Source: Arabidopsis thaliana
Taxonomy: Eukaryota; Streptophyta; Magnoliopsida; Brassicales; Brassicaceae
DNA: 64,000 nt
NCBI RefSeq assembly: GCF_000001735.4
Contig: NC_003070.9
Coordinates: 26,335,971 to 26,399,970 of the forward strand
Reading direction: 5' to 3'
Shown: positions 10,348 through 23,121 of the stretch, piece after piece
How the letters are laid out: every line of letters starts with the position of its first letter
Numbering within the stretch: position 1 is the stretch's first letter
Notes under the pieces: model-generated
Told to the model about the DNA's origin: nothing
What the model saw: only the letters and a program-made list of their open reading frames with translations
The model's database searches: none
Program-made: the position numbers and the translations under genes

Positions 10348-12548
10348 ATGAAGAGGTACATGTGCTTTAGAGCTCAGATTCTAACCTTTTTTCTTGACAA
10401 TTCGATGGTTTCTTAAAAGCTTTATGCAAATGGAAACTATGAGATTTTAGGTTTTGTGTAACTTGGTTTCGTTGTTTGAATTCGAATTATCTGGTGAAAA
10501 TTCTGCTATTTGTTTACATGTGTAGGAGACAGAAGAAACTGATGATAAACAATGAGATGGATTTGTCAGATGCAGTGATTGTAAAATCTGGTAGATTGAA
10601 ATCAGTAGTGTGGAATGATTTCGATAGAGTTAGAAAAGGTGAGACATACATTGCAATCTGCAGGCATTGTAAGAAGCGACTTAGCGGCTCAAGCGCGAGC
10701 GGGACTTCGCATTTGAGGAACCATTTGATTAGATGTAGGAGGAGAACTAATGGTAACAACAACGGTGTTGCTCAGTATTTCGTTAAGGGGAAGAAGAAAG
10801 AGTTAGCTAATGAGCGGATAAAGGATGAAGAAGTGCTTAGTGTAGTGAATGTTAGATATGAACATGAGAAAGAAGAACATGAAGATGTTAATGTTGTGAG
10901 TATGGGTTTGGATCAGAGGCGGTGTCGATTCGATTTAGCCAGGATGATTATCTTACATGGTTATCCGTTGAGTATGGTTGAAGATGTTGGATTCAGAATG
11001 TTTATTGGAAATTTACAGCCTTTGTTTGAGCTTGTTGCTTTTGAAAGAGTTGAATCTGATTGTATGGAGATTTATGCGAAAGAGAAGCATAAGATTTTCG
11101 AAGCGTTGGATAAGTTACCTGGGAAGATTAGTATTAGTGTTGATGTGTGGAGTGGTTCGGGTGATTCTGATGAATTCTTGTGTTTGGCAGCGCATTATAT
11201 TGATGAAGGATGGGAATTGAAAAAGAGAGTTTTGAACTTCTTTATGGTTGATCCATCTCATAGTGGTGAGATGCTTGCTGAAGTTATAATGACGTGTTTG
11301 ATGGAGTGGGATATTGACCGGAAGTTGTTTTCTATGGCGTCGAGTCATGCTCCTCCGTTTAGTGAGAACGTAGCTAGTAAAATCAGAGACCGGTTATCGC
11401 AGAATAAGTTCCTTTACTGTTACGGCCAATTGTTTGATGTGAGCTGTGGAGTTAATGTCATTAACGAGATGGTTCAAGATTCCCTGGAAGCTTGTTGTGA
11501 CACAATAAACATTATTCGAGAGAGTATTAGATATGTTAAAAGCTCAGAATCTATTCAAGATAGATTCAACCAGTGGATAGTTGAAACGGGAGCTGTAAGT
11601 GAAAGGAACCTATGCATCGATGACCCAATGAGATGGGACTCAACATGCACCATGCTGGAGAATGCTTTAGAGCAAAAGAGCGCGTTTTCGCTCATGAATG
11701 AACATGATCCTGATTCCGTGTTATGTCCATCTGATTTGGAATGGGAGAGATTAGGAACAATTGTTGAGTTCTTGAAAGTCTTTGTTGAAGTGATAAATGC
11801 ATTCACAAAGAGCAGTTGTTTACCCGCCAATATGTACTTCCCAGAGGTATGCGACATACACCTCCGGTTAATTGAGTGGAGCAAGAACCCGGATGATTTC
11901 ATTAGCTCTCTAGTTGTAAACATGAGAAAGAAATTTGACGATTTCTGGGATAAAAACTACCTGGTTCTAGCCATCGCTACCATATTAGACCCGCGGTTCA
12001 AAATGAAGCTGGTTGAATACTATTACCCTCTGTTTTATGGTACTAGTGCTTCAGAGCTCATTGAAGATATTTCTGAGTGCATCAAACTGCTGTACGATGA
12101 GCATTCTGTAGGATCGCTATTAGCGTCGTCAAATCAAGCTCTTGACTGGCAGAATCATCATCATCGGTCAAACGGTGTTGCCCATGGGAAAGAGCCTGAC
12201 GATAGACTCACAGAATTCGATAGGTACATTAACGAAACAACTACTACACCGGGTCAAGACTCTAAATCAGATCTAGAAAAGTATCTAGAAGAGCCACTTT
12301 TTCCCCGGAATTCAGATTTCGACATCCTGAACTGGTGGAAAGTTCACACACCTAAGTACCCAATTCTCTCCATGATGGCACGTAACGTGTTAGCAGTTCC
12401 AATGTTGAATGTATCATCAGAAGAAGACGCCTTTGAAACTTGTCAAAGGAGACGGGTTAGTGAAACATGGCGTTCGCTTAGACCGAGTACCGTGCAAGCC
12501 TTGATGTGTGCACAAGATTGGATCCAAAGCGAACTAGAAAGCTCTTGA
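10348..12548 (+). CDS. hAT-transposase-derived BED zinc-finger protein (At1g69950)
   Basis: An undamaged reading frame of a domesticated-looking hAT transposase. Residues near the N-terminus form a BED zinc finger (WNDFDRV, then CRHC and HLRNHLIRC). The RNase H-like core follows (SISVDVWSG carries the first catalytic Asp; DPMRWDSTCTML is the conserved RW block). The C-terminal hAT dimerisation domain contains ILNWWKVHTPKYPILSMMAR and NVSSEEDAF. The CxxH element of active hAT enzymes is degenerate (FLYCYGQLFDV). Two starts are possible: ATG at 10542 inside the large exon (668 aa), or ATG at 10348 spliced 10355|10526 in frame, giving an N-terminal basic MKRRQKK and 676 aa. I prefer the spliced model, because donor, acceptor and frame all agree. 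No terminal inverted repeats recognised. Nuclear DNA-binding role inferred. Confidence 0.8.
10404..10431 (+). repeat. 28-bp direct repeat, copy 2
   Basis: Second perfect copy of the 28-mer at 9474-9501, lying in the putative intron 1 (10356-10525) of the hAT-derived gene. Too long and too far from any transposon end to be a hAT target-site duplication, which is 8 bp. Confidence 0.8.
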
Positions 12549-12921
12549 AACTCTCGATTCATCTTATTTTGATCTGAGTGTTGTTTTTCTATAGATTAGA
12601 TCTCAGCTCCAGCTTGTTTGTTTATTGTCTGTACCTCTCCACAACATTCATATTTATATCTACCTAGCTAGGGCTTTTGCTGTGTAACATGATCATCATT
12701 TCTCTGTACAAAGTTGGCTTCAATAGAATTTGGTGATAGCGGTTTCAGTTACTTGGACCAGAATCTTTGCACACAAAAAATTACGGATTTTAAAAGACAA
12801 TGGAGAGTTTAACAAACAGAAATAGACGTAAGGAATATGAAATTACAAAAAGTGGTTAAGAATAGAAGCAAAAGAGACGAAGAGCTAGTGTGTGGAATTG
12901 CAGCTTTAGTTCTTTTGGTAC
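12549..12921. other. Convergent 3' UTR spacer
   Basis: Short spacer between the stop of the plus-strand hAT-derived gene and the stop of the minus-strand PP2A-5 gene. It should hold both 3' UTRs; no further feature seen. Confidence 0.5.
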
Positions 12922-14541
<1,620 letters not shown>

Positions 14542-17108
14542 CTTTCTCCGATCTAAAGTAAATATAAACAATCCGGATTGTTTTTAATCTCGGATCCGGT
14601 TTGTGTTTGGATTCAATCTATCTATCATCATCATCACTCCATGGATTTAGAAGAAGAGAAATTGTGAATTTCGATTTTTGTTGGAACTTTGTATTTGTTT
14701 TCTTTTCATCGGAGTTGATAATTAATTATTCTCTCCGGCAGCCGCACCGAGTCAAAGTCCATTGTGGGGGTCTGACACGTGGCTTTCATTTTTTCAGGCC
14801 CATTCATAGGGTCGTTAATCGTTTAGCCCATTTGGCCCAACGAAATTGAAAGAACTATAACATAGCCCACCATAATCATAAAACTTTAACCATCGTTTAA
14901 ACTTTAAAGCTTCGTTGAAACTTGAAACTCATAAACTTTTAACCTTAAATGTAACTCCTAATTCCAAATTAGTAAACCCTAATCATCATTTTAACGTAGT
15001 CGAAGCTCAGACCACTGAACCTTATCGTACATGCGAAAGTGTTCGCTCCAAAAATATGTCCCAAGAGAAAAATGTAAGATAAGAGTATATGACATTTGGT
15101 ATGCGGATGAAAAGTTTCATACAAATTAAACTATTTTCATAATTTTCCTTTAATTTATTCGTTCACCTTTATTGTTGTCTTTGTAATTAAGTAACTATGA
15201 ATAATTGTTAATTAAAATTTCTAGAGCGATAGGAGCAGTCGTATATGTTTAGTTCAAATGTTCCAGCTTTAAGACTGGTCTTCAGTTACTTTTGATTATG
15301 AAGACTGGAAGCCCAAAAAAAAAAAAAAAAAAAAGACAAAAAGAAGTTGATTGATTATTATGTCTCTGTTTAGTCTGTCTAATGCGTTTGGTAATAATTC
15401 AAATTAAAGATATTCAAACTCTTGAAATTGTGAACTTTAAAAGTGAACATGTAGGGATCATATATTATATATATGTTTAATTTTGCTTAATTAAGACAGA
15501 AAAAATAATGGTATTATATATTTGCTTTACCATGCACATATGTTCGAGAGTTACTTGTAAACCATTTTATATGTGGAACTCATGTTTTAATGGAAGAAGA
15601 CATTTCATGTATCAAGTTTATCGTGGATGGTTGTAGAAGATTTTATAGAGCCGAACCGTAAACTCATGATTTTGCTATATATTCTTGCTTTTCTTTATTT
15701 GCAAATAATTAATCTACATTATTTGGTTAGTAATTCTTTTTTCAAGAACCTTCTCATCTCATAACTAGTCATACACTACGATAAATTGTAATACCGGTTC
15801 TCATTTTTTGTTCTTTTCATTTTAATACATATTAGCATATGTTGCGTAGTGTGTATGTTGGTGGTGTAGTAAATTAGTAAGCTAAGTCTAATAGTTTTTT
15901 GTATTTCAAGATTAGTAAAATTAATTTAGAAATTAGAAATATATGGAAAATAAGTGAAAAAAGAGCGAGAAAATGAGTAGTGGTAGAGTTAACCCCACAA
16001 AAGAACAAAAGAATAAAAGATGGGAAAAAAGCATAACACAAAGAAGCATTGTGGTCTCCTTTATTTGTAAGAACCATTACACACATTCTCCTTTTCAAAT
16101 TTCGGCATTTAGAGCTCAAATTATATCATATATATATGCCATTGCATTTATAAATTATTAATATCTTATGTATCCAATCTTTGTCGACATCTCTTTTATT
16201 TGCCCCTTTGGAAGAATATATGCTTTCAGAATACATCAATAAATAATGGATTCGACATTTTTTTTAATGATTGGATAAGACTCTTTCAAAGTACAATTGT
16301 TCTTTACAAAAAAAAAATCCATCTTAATTCTTTTTTTTTCATTCAAAACATGTGATAAGAATCATATATTGTCTATATATAGAACCATTTTGTGCGAGTG
16401 TTTTGGTAATCTACAATTTCTAATCGTGAATATATACACAAGGGTCAATCAGGTACGTAATTATGATGTTTTCATTTGTTTTAAAAAAACACACTTGTGC
16501 GCGCTCTCTCTAAAATACCATGTTATTTTGTCTGCCAAATCTGAATTGAATTAGCATGTTATTTAGAACAACATAGGGTACTGCTATTTGATAAGAAAGC
16601 ATGTTAGTAATAAAATAGTACCCATTTTGTGTTTTTGCACATAAAAGGAGTACACAATTATTTACCTAACTTAATAAATGTTAATGATCATTTAGTGCAA
16701 GTACCCAATAAACAATGTGAGTAAGGAAATAAAGCATCTAAACGTTATTTGATGATGGATCAAATTAGAAATAATCCCAATATAAGTCGTGCAATGCGTG
16801 AGAAAACAGGATTGCATTGCATGTACGTATACTTCTTTTCTTTCTTGAAATCCTTTTAATAATCAGTGTCTTCATTTTTTTAAAACCTCCCCTAACTAGC
16901 TCAATATTTCTTCACTATAGGAACAAAACAAACATTTAAAAAAAAAAAAAACAGAATTGTAGGGTCACAAATATTTTGCGCATATTTAAAAGATTCGATC
17001 CCAAATGAAAGGAAAAGAGAATCTAGCAGCAATACAAGACCTATATTAATTTGCCAACAATTATACTTCTCTCTCTCTTTCTGCTTCTTACCCAAGCTTT
17101 AACCGTAC
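14542..17108. other. Intergenic, PP2A-5 promoter and CLE26 3' region
   Basis: About 2.6 kb. The first 250 bp are the PP2A-5 leader and promoter, including several GGCCCA/GCCCA words near 14797-14870 of the type common in plant housekeeping promoters. A run of about 20 A lies at 15315-15334. The rest is AT-rich with no supported gene; the end holds the CLE26 3' UTR. Confidence 0.5.
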
Positions 17109-18286
17109 TTATGCTCTTCCTGGTGGTCGTCTTGAATTCCCTGCTCTCCTGTATTAAGACAGAACATAGAGTTACTTAATCCAAGTCATGTTTTCTTGTT
17201 TTTCTTTACTTTCGTATAAACGATAACAAATCATACAACATTAATTCATTAATTGATATTTTAGTGATTTAGTCAATAGACTACTTTAATACGATCTACA
17301 TGGAATTAACTGTGATCATAAGTGGGTTACCTATATAACTAAGAAAAAAAAGGGAGTGTTCAAAGGGCTAAAGCTTCCATAAAGGAAAAAAGAAAGTTTT
17401 TAAAAGAAGCCATCTTATAGTGAATAATTAAAAATAGATTGTTAAACGTAAAGACTGAATAAAGCTAGCAGACAGCCTTTTGCGAGCTTCTGTGATATGT
17501 CTCACCGAATCTGAGTTAGTTAAAAGAAACAAAGTGTTTGTTTTTTTAGTAAAATTGTGCTAGAAGTATATTTATGGTGACCCGAAACAAAACTTATTAT
17601 AACATGCATAAACATATAGACAATCAACGAGTTAGCTTGCTTGATTTCATCTAATATAGTCATTTCTAGATGTCATTCATTAATCTCAATATCGAATTTA
17701 TATCTAGACCATACTAAGAGCATGTCCTTGGTAAAAACCACATGTTAAACAACACCATGGTCGAAATGCAAGTGACCAAGTGGTCCACGCGTATAATTTG
17801 AACATAACGGAATCTAATATGGGGTTGTAGAGAATTTTAGGCTTATAGCCCTTGAACTTAGACCTAACTAATATGAATGTGGCACCACACACGGGTTTAT
17901 GTCATATATTATTATATATTAATGAAATATCATACAGAAACATCCAAGACACATATATGCAGGTAGGGGTAAGGATTAGTTAAAAGTGATAAAATAAAAC
18001 GAGAAAGTAGTAAGAACCTGTTGTGTATAGGATCAGGTCCACGAGGCACTTTTCTTTTGCTTGCTACGTAGCTAAGATCGTCGTTCCTTGAACCATCTTC
18101 AAGCTCTTGTTGTATTTCCTTGGCATCGGAGTTGTTCATGTTCACAGCTGTAGTAATCTCTTTTGTTTTGTCGTCCTCCTTGTTGTTTTGTAATACAAAC
18201 GCATCGATCATAAGAAGAGTGACTACACCAACAGTAAATAGTGTACGGAACCACAATTGGAGACGAAGGGAATGGTTATTTCGCAT
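17109..18286 (-). CDS. CLE26: CLE26 signalling-peptide precursor (At1g69970)
   Basis: Precursor of a secreted CLAVATA3/ESR-type peptide hormone perceived by LRR receptor kinases; CLE26 acts in root and phloem development. Two exons, 18286-18018 and 17148-17109, give 102 residues. A signal peptide or anchor spans about residues 12-32, then comes a variable acidic spacer, then the dodecapeptide [12 protein letters not shown] at residues 78-89. The 867-bp intron interrupts the codon right after the mature peptide (Arg90), so the second exon encodes only a 12-residue basic tail, [12 protein letters not shown]. Without splicing the frame runs on and gives a 118-residue variant with the same CLE motif. 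Peptide identity is exact for CLE26. Confidence 0.95.
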
Positions 18287-18460
18287 GGTTTCTAGCCTTT
18301 GTGGATATGTTTTTATCCTATCTTCGTTGGTTGGTTGAAATAAAGACAGATATGAACATCGATCGAAGTAGTAGGGTTTATATTCGATTTTCTTGAATGG
18401 AAACTATAATAGAGAACAAAGATGAGTGACAACAAAAGCAAGAGAAAGAGAGGGAGATGG

Positions 18461-18607
18461 AGAGAGAGAGAGAAAGAAAGAGAGTCTTATCACTTTGTTG
18501 AGTTAGGATGGTTGGTGTTCTTTATATGTTCGATGGTTTTTATTCTGTTCAATATGTTTTACAAACTTTACTCGAAACATTATAGGATAGAGAGAGAGAG
18601 AGAGAGA
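18461..18607. repeat. GA/CT microsatellites in the CLE26 leader
   Basis: Two (GA)n tracts at about 18461-18484 and 18589-18607. On the sense (minus) strand of CLE26 they are CT-rich runs between the TATA box and the ATG, a common feature of Arabidopsis 5' UTRs and core promoters. Confidence 0.7.
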
Positions 18608-18627
18608 AATTATTTTCTGCTATGAAT

Positions 18628-18636
18628 CTTTATATA
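18628..18636 (-). promoter_or_regulatory. Candidate TATA box of CLE26
   Basis: TATATAAAG on the minus strand about 345 bp upstream of the CLE26 ATG and just upstream of the CT-rich tracts. It implies a long leader of about 300 bp. Confidence 0.45.
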
Positions 18637-20588
18637 TTTCTGTGAGATTTTATAACTAGTGTTATCTTTAAGCATGAATCCGTATTTTTATGTCGCCTCA
18701 TTATATCCCAAATAATATAAATATATATAGCAGGGATAATTATATACATTAAACGCAATATTCTCTTTTTGTTTTTTTGTTAAGGACCAAAAATATGAGA
18801 AAAGAGAGACAATGAAATATGGAACAGCTGGTCCGAAACGTGACATGAAGGGAATTTATTTACCAGCCTTCACTTTATATATATCAAATGTGTATTTCCA
18901 TGCAGATTTACTTAATCACTAAAATTAATGTACTCATATGATATTAGATTATTAGAAGTACACGTGACAAAGGGTTCCCTCTAGTACTTTTCTCACGTAC
19001 AATTCATCTCTTTCGTATCCAAAAAGTAAAGCTAAGCACATAACCATTCCATGCATACCTAATTTATAACCATATTTTATAAACATAAACAGTTATCGTC
19101 ACGTATTCTCACAAATTTCTATATCTATAATAACTAATTGTATACGCATGTCCTTATGTCGAATTTGGCACAATACATAATATATAGTATCTACCTAGTT
19201 CCGATCAAGCTTATTATATTCCTCACCGTTTTATTTTTTAATGTATTTAGTAGTCTAGTACCATTTATAATAAAATAGATCATTATAAGAGCTCCCCTAT
19301 GCAAAACATCGAATAATATATGTTGATCTGTCGAGATATTAGCAATCTTGTACATTAACAAAACATATTAATTATGCGTTAATAACATTAGCCATTCTTT
19401 ATGTATCTTAAGATTTGCACATTTTAAAGTTTTCAGAAATAAAGATGAGAATGACAAGATTGACTAGACCCATGATTAAAAATTGTTCCTTAGGAATAAT
19501 GTTTTATATCACTGTCACATAGCAGCCATAATTTATCCCATAGTTTATATAAATATAGGGCCAATGAAGCATAAGTGCATAATTCATCTCATCGATCAAA
19601 TTTGTTAAGATTTTACATGAATCCCACTTCAAAATAAATTACCTTTCCTAAAAAAGTTAAATGTATATTTGTCCTGAGAATCTTATGCCTTTGTGTGTTA
19701 CTCACTAGCTTCTAGTCGAAGTAACTGAAAAAATGGCACTTACATATTCATTTTATCATTAACGAGATTAAAATACTAAAAAAAAGGTAACTTTGTAAAC
19801 AATCTCCATTGCTAACGTGGTGACCACTCCCGTCTATAAGAATCCTTCGGGTCTCTATTTTTATGCAGGCTTCAACATTGCCCAACGAGAAAATTTGCTC
19901 GAAGAATTTACAAGAGTTGTTGATTACTATACGTTATATAATCTATTTCTATCATCGCTCGCAATTTACATATAATTACTTTTAAATTTAACGATAAACT
20001 GTATGCTGAAGATACGTTTTTTATAAACTAAATCAACTTTTTACAACCGTTTTTACATGCAACGTCACTTGTTGGATTTGGTTTAATACTTCTACTCACT
20101 GCAAATTAGTTTTGACGGTGCGACACTATCCTTCATAGTATCTTCGTTTGTCGTTGACCGTGGTCCACATTTCTTAGGCACATTGATAAGTGTAAGGTTT
20201 CTGTTGGACCTGTTGGACTCAAGAATGATACGTTACTTACTTTAACTAGTCTATTGCACAGTTGTACTAACCTCTTCCTACCAGCAAGCTCATCACCGAG
20301 GTTCAAGACCAAGCAATCATACTATATACCAAACTACTAAAGGTAAGTGAGGACATCGTTTCACCGTAATCGATGCTTTCTCTAAAGTTCAGAGACGATA
20401 AGCAAAGTTACATCATCAAAGCCAAACATGGTTGCCATATATGAAACAAGTAGTCCCAATTATATGAAGTCCCCCTAAAGCTATTCTATACACTCAAACA
20501 TATCTCATCTTTCAACAGACAATGACAAATGTTAAATCTGTTTCTGAGTGAGCAGATGAAAGCTTTTACATACCGAGAAATGGTTCTT
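18637..20588. other. Intergenic, CLE26 upstream region
   Basis: About 2 kb, mostly AT-rich, with no supported gene. Near 20115-20345 the translated plus strand contains VDRGPHFLGTLIS, which faintly resembles a Gypsy integrase core and could be a very old retroelement relic. The match is too weak to annotate. Confidence 0.4.
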
Positions 20589-21677
20589 TCAAAACCGAGA
20601 ATTGCCTTGCAATCTTCCACTTGATGATACCCCAAGCATCGGTACCGTCTGTCTCTTTCTGATGTAAATAGCAGCTCCGCTTAACAGAAACAGTCCTAGC
20701 ATAATCGACTGTCCATTTATTCAAAACAATCTAACATTAGCACATATTCTAAAAGAAACGACTTGTTGAAATGTAAGTGTTTCTCTGTACCTCAAAACCA
20801 AGAACTGATAACTTCTCTTCGTCTGCAGATGGCACACAGCTTCTATAAGTTTTGTAAGACTGAGACTTCACTTTCGTCGCCGGTGATGAATCATCCAACA
20901 GATTCCTTGTTTTCGCTTCTTCGTCATTGTTATTCGATTGATCATTTTGTGTTTCTTCTTCTCCATTTTTCTTATGTGCATCCACTTCTTCTCTAACCTC
21001 TTTACATTTGAAAGGAATACGATAACCAGTTTCACTGCAACGATACTTCTCTTTTCTCTACAAAAGAAACCACACCAACCAAAACAAAGAGAAGAGATCA
21101 TATAAATGTTCTTCAGATTCCTAAATCCATATCTAATTCACTGTATAATCAATTAGGCCGATAAATTATTGATTATGAAACCCTAGATCACCAAAAAAAC
21201 AATCTAGATCATATAAATGTTCTTCAGATTCCTAACCAAATCCAATTCACTGTATAATCAATTTCGCTGATTAATCAGATTAAGCTAGTTCTGAAACCCT
21301 AGATCACAGATCCGATACCAAAACAGAGCAATTAGAGAGGAAATTTGAAAAACCTTTTCGGAGGAATTGCAAGAGACACAAGGACCTGAAGGAGAACAAG
21401 CGAAGGTGATATTACTTCCTTTTGGAGTTTCTTTGAAACCTAGAAGGAATCTACGCCCAACGCTTCTGATCTCTTCATCTCCGTCACTGTAGAGATCGAT
21501 AAATCAAATACGAGTCAACAAGCGAGATCGATCATCGTCAGATTCAAATTAACTTGGAAGAAAATTGTAAGTACGAAACTGTTCATGTGCTCTGGCGAGA
21601 ATAGAGGATGGAATTGAAGAAGCGTAGATGAAGATGAAGAAGATAACCAGAAAAAGTGAAGAACTCTGAGAAGCCAT
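20589..21677 (-). CDS. Small type I membrane protein, function unknown (At1g69980-like)
   Basis: Four exons (21677-21580, 21486-21354, 21057-20791, 20708-20589) splice to 205 residues. The N-terminus is a clear signal peptide (about 1-28). The extracytoplasmic part carries six cysteines (CSPSGPCVSC, then YRCSETG, FKCKE and SYKTYRSC) and a middle acidic, Asn/Glu-rich spacer (about 100-130). A single transmembrane helix near the C-terminus (IMLGLFLLSGAAIYI) is followed by a short basic tail. This is the layout of a single-pass secretory-pathway protein. I recognise no named domain. The first donor (GTTTCG) is non-optimal, but it is the only nearby choice that keeps the frame, so the exon 1-2 junction is the weakest part of the model. 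Confidence 0.75.
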
Positions 21678-22123
21678 TTTTGTTGTTTCTTCTTCTTCTT
21701 CTTTTTTCTTCGTAGAAACAAAAATAACTCGCAGAAGAGATGTGATAATTTACATAAGAGCCCCGATACTACTCATTATTTCTCAAGTAAACCTTTTACC
21801 TAAGAGAATTATAAAATTAGCCCCGATAGTTTCAATTAATCCTATCGAATCCCAACATAATCCTATGTCTACCATTGAATGGTAAACCGATTTCATAACA
21901 TTTTGATTCATTGGGCCTATTAATTTATTTCTTTAGCCCAATAGTATAATTATTACAAAACTACAAAGCCCAACATCTCCTTGTGTTGACTTTGCTTTCT
22001 TCTTGTTGTCGTTGACCTTGTTCACGACGTCTCTTCTCGACATCGACATCGTCTTCTTCTTACGATGCTTCTTCTGTTCTTCACAACCAAGCTTTACTTA
22101 TTGCAGGATTTAATCTAGGATTC
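21678..22123. other. Intergenic, promoter of the membrane-protein gene
   Basis: Contains the leader with a CTT/GAA-rich run (21683-21718) and two GCCCA-type words near 21937-21970. No gene recognised. Confidence 0.45.
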
Positions 22124-22432
22124 TCAATTCCAACAGAGACACATATAGTAACCAGGAAGGTTTAAAGGAAGCCTGATCACTAAATCCCATTTAACACTAC
22201 TAGTCTCGGTTAAATTAAGGACTGTGAAATCCATAGATGGTATTATAATATCCGGATCATAATTTTTCATACGCTGGTGTTGTTTACCTCTTTGTGCTGC
22301 ATAAAACCAGTCAATGGTGATATACATATAAAGAAGAACAACAGACACGTCTCCACTTCTTCTTTTTTTGTGTGGTGTAAGTCTAGCCCATAAGGTGGAT
22401 TTGGGAGCTAATTGTTCGTTTCCATAATTCAT
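22124..22432 (-). pseudogene. DUF1163 pseudogene fragment (exon 1 only)
   Basis: The minus strand reads MNYGNEQLAPKSTLWARLTP and, after a disrupted stretch, NYDPDIIIPSMDFTVLNLTE and VKWDLVIRLP. This follows the first exon of the intact DUF1163 gene at 41400-42183 nearly residue for residue. The membrane-helix segment is frameshifted and rearranged, and the copy stops at the YYMCL motif, before the splice site; there is no second exon. It lies in opposite orientation, about 19 kb from the intact gene. Nucleotide identity in the PSMDFTVLNL region is very high, so the duplication looks recent. Confidence 0.9.
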
Positions 22433-22719
22433 TATCTTATTGTATAAAATTTTGTTTTCAAAGTTAGTCATTAAGATTTACATGGAGGGTAAGGGGGTCA
22501 GATGACATCCATAAGATTTAGAAAAAATCATAATTCTTAGGTGATTATGACACAAACACACATGAAATAGCTAGAAATCATTCCTACTTCTATCCACTGA
22601 TAACAATATGGAGCAACACAAATAGAAAATCAAAAAGTTTTATAGTTTCACCCCAACACTCTAAGGAGAAAGAAGAAAAAAAAAAAAACTACATAACCGT
22701 TAAATTAAACATCCGGCTT
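22433..22719. other. Spacer next to the micropeptide ORF
   Basis: AT-rich, probably the 3' UTR of the 31-codon ORF. It includes an A-rich run at about 22674-22688. No coding signal recognised. Confidence 0.4.
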
Positions 22720-22815
22720 CTATTCTTGACCACGCTTCATTATTAAGTATCCCATAACAGCAATTGCAAGGATTACAAGGAGAGCAAGTCCTATGAGGAG
22801 CAAAATTTTCGACAT
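22720..22815 (-). CDS. Candidate 31-aa membrane micropeptide
   Basis: ATG at 22815, TAG at 22720-22722. The product begins MSKILLLIGLALLVILAIAV and ends GYLIMKRGQE: one almost perfect hydrophobic helix of about 22 residues with a Lys after the start and a basic KR pair after the helix. A TATATATA box sits about 92 bp upstream on the same strand, and an A-rich leader precedes the ATG. The ORF is free of stops, has biased amino-acid content and has its own promoter-like sequence, which argues for a real small gene. I recognise no family. It could act as a membrane regulator of larger proteins, but that is inference. Confidence 0.6.
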   Translation of the reverse strand: MSKILLLIGLALLVILAIAVMGYLIMKRGQE

Positions 22816-22905
22816 ACTTCTTTCTTCTTATTCAAAGATCTTAACTTAGCTTCTTATCTTGTGTGTTGTTTTTACTGTTGACAGAGAAAATAAACAAAGA
22901 GCGTG

Positions 22906-22913
22906 TATATATA
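22906..22913 (-). promoter_or_regulatory. TATA box upstream of the micropeptide ORF
   Basis: TATATATA on the minus strand, about 92 bp before the ATG at 22815; good spacing for a plant promoter with a short leader. Confidence 0.5.
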
Positions 22914-23121
22914 ACTAGATACATAGAAATAAAAGTTAATTACTGAGATTTACGGAAAATTTACTATACAGAGAATTGAAAAAATGTGATTATAAAAATG
23001 TATAATGTAATATCATGCATGCCAAAATTTTAATATACATATATCTAGTTTCCAGTTTTTCTACTTTGTTTCATTCTTTCCAAATTTTCTACTAATATTT
23101 TACCTTTCTTATTTCCATATA

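Noticed and set aside
9474-10431. 28-bp repeats as transposon target duplications
   Set aside because: Too long for hAT (8 bp), and both copies lie on the same side of the transposase frame.
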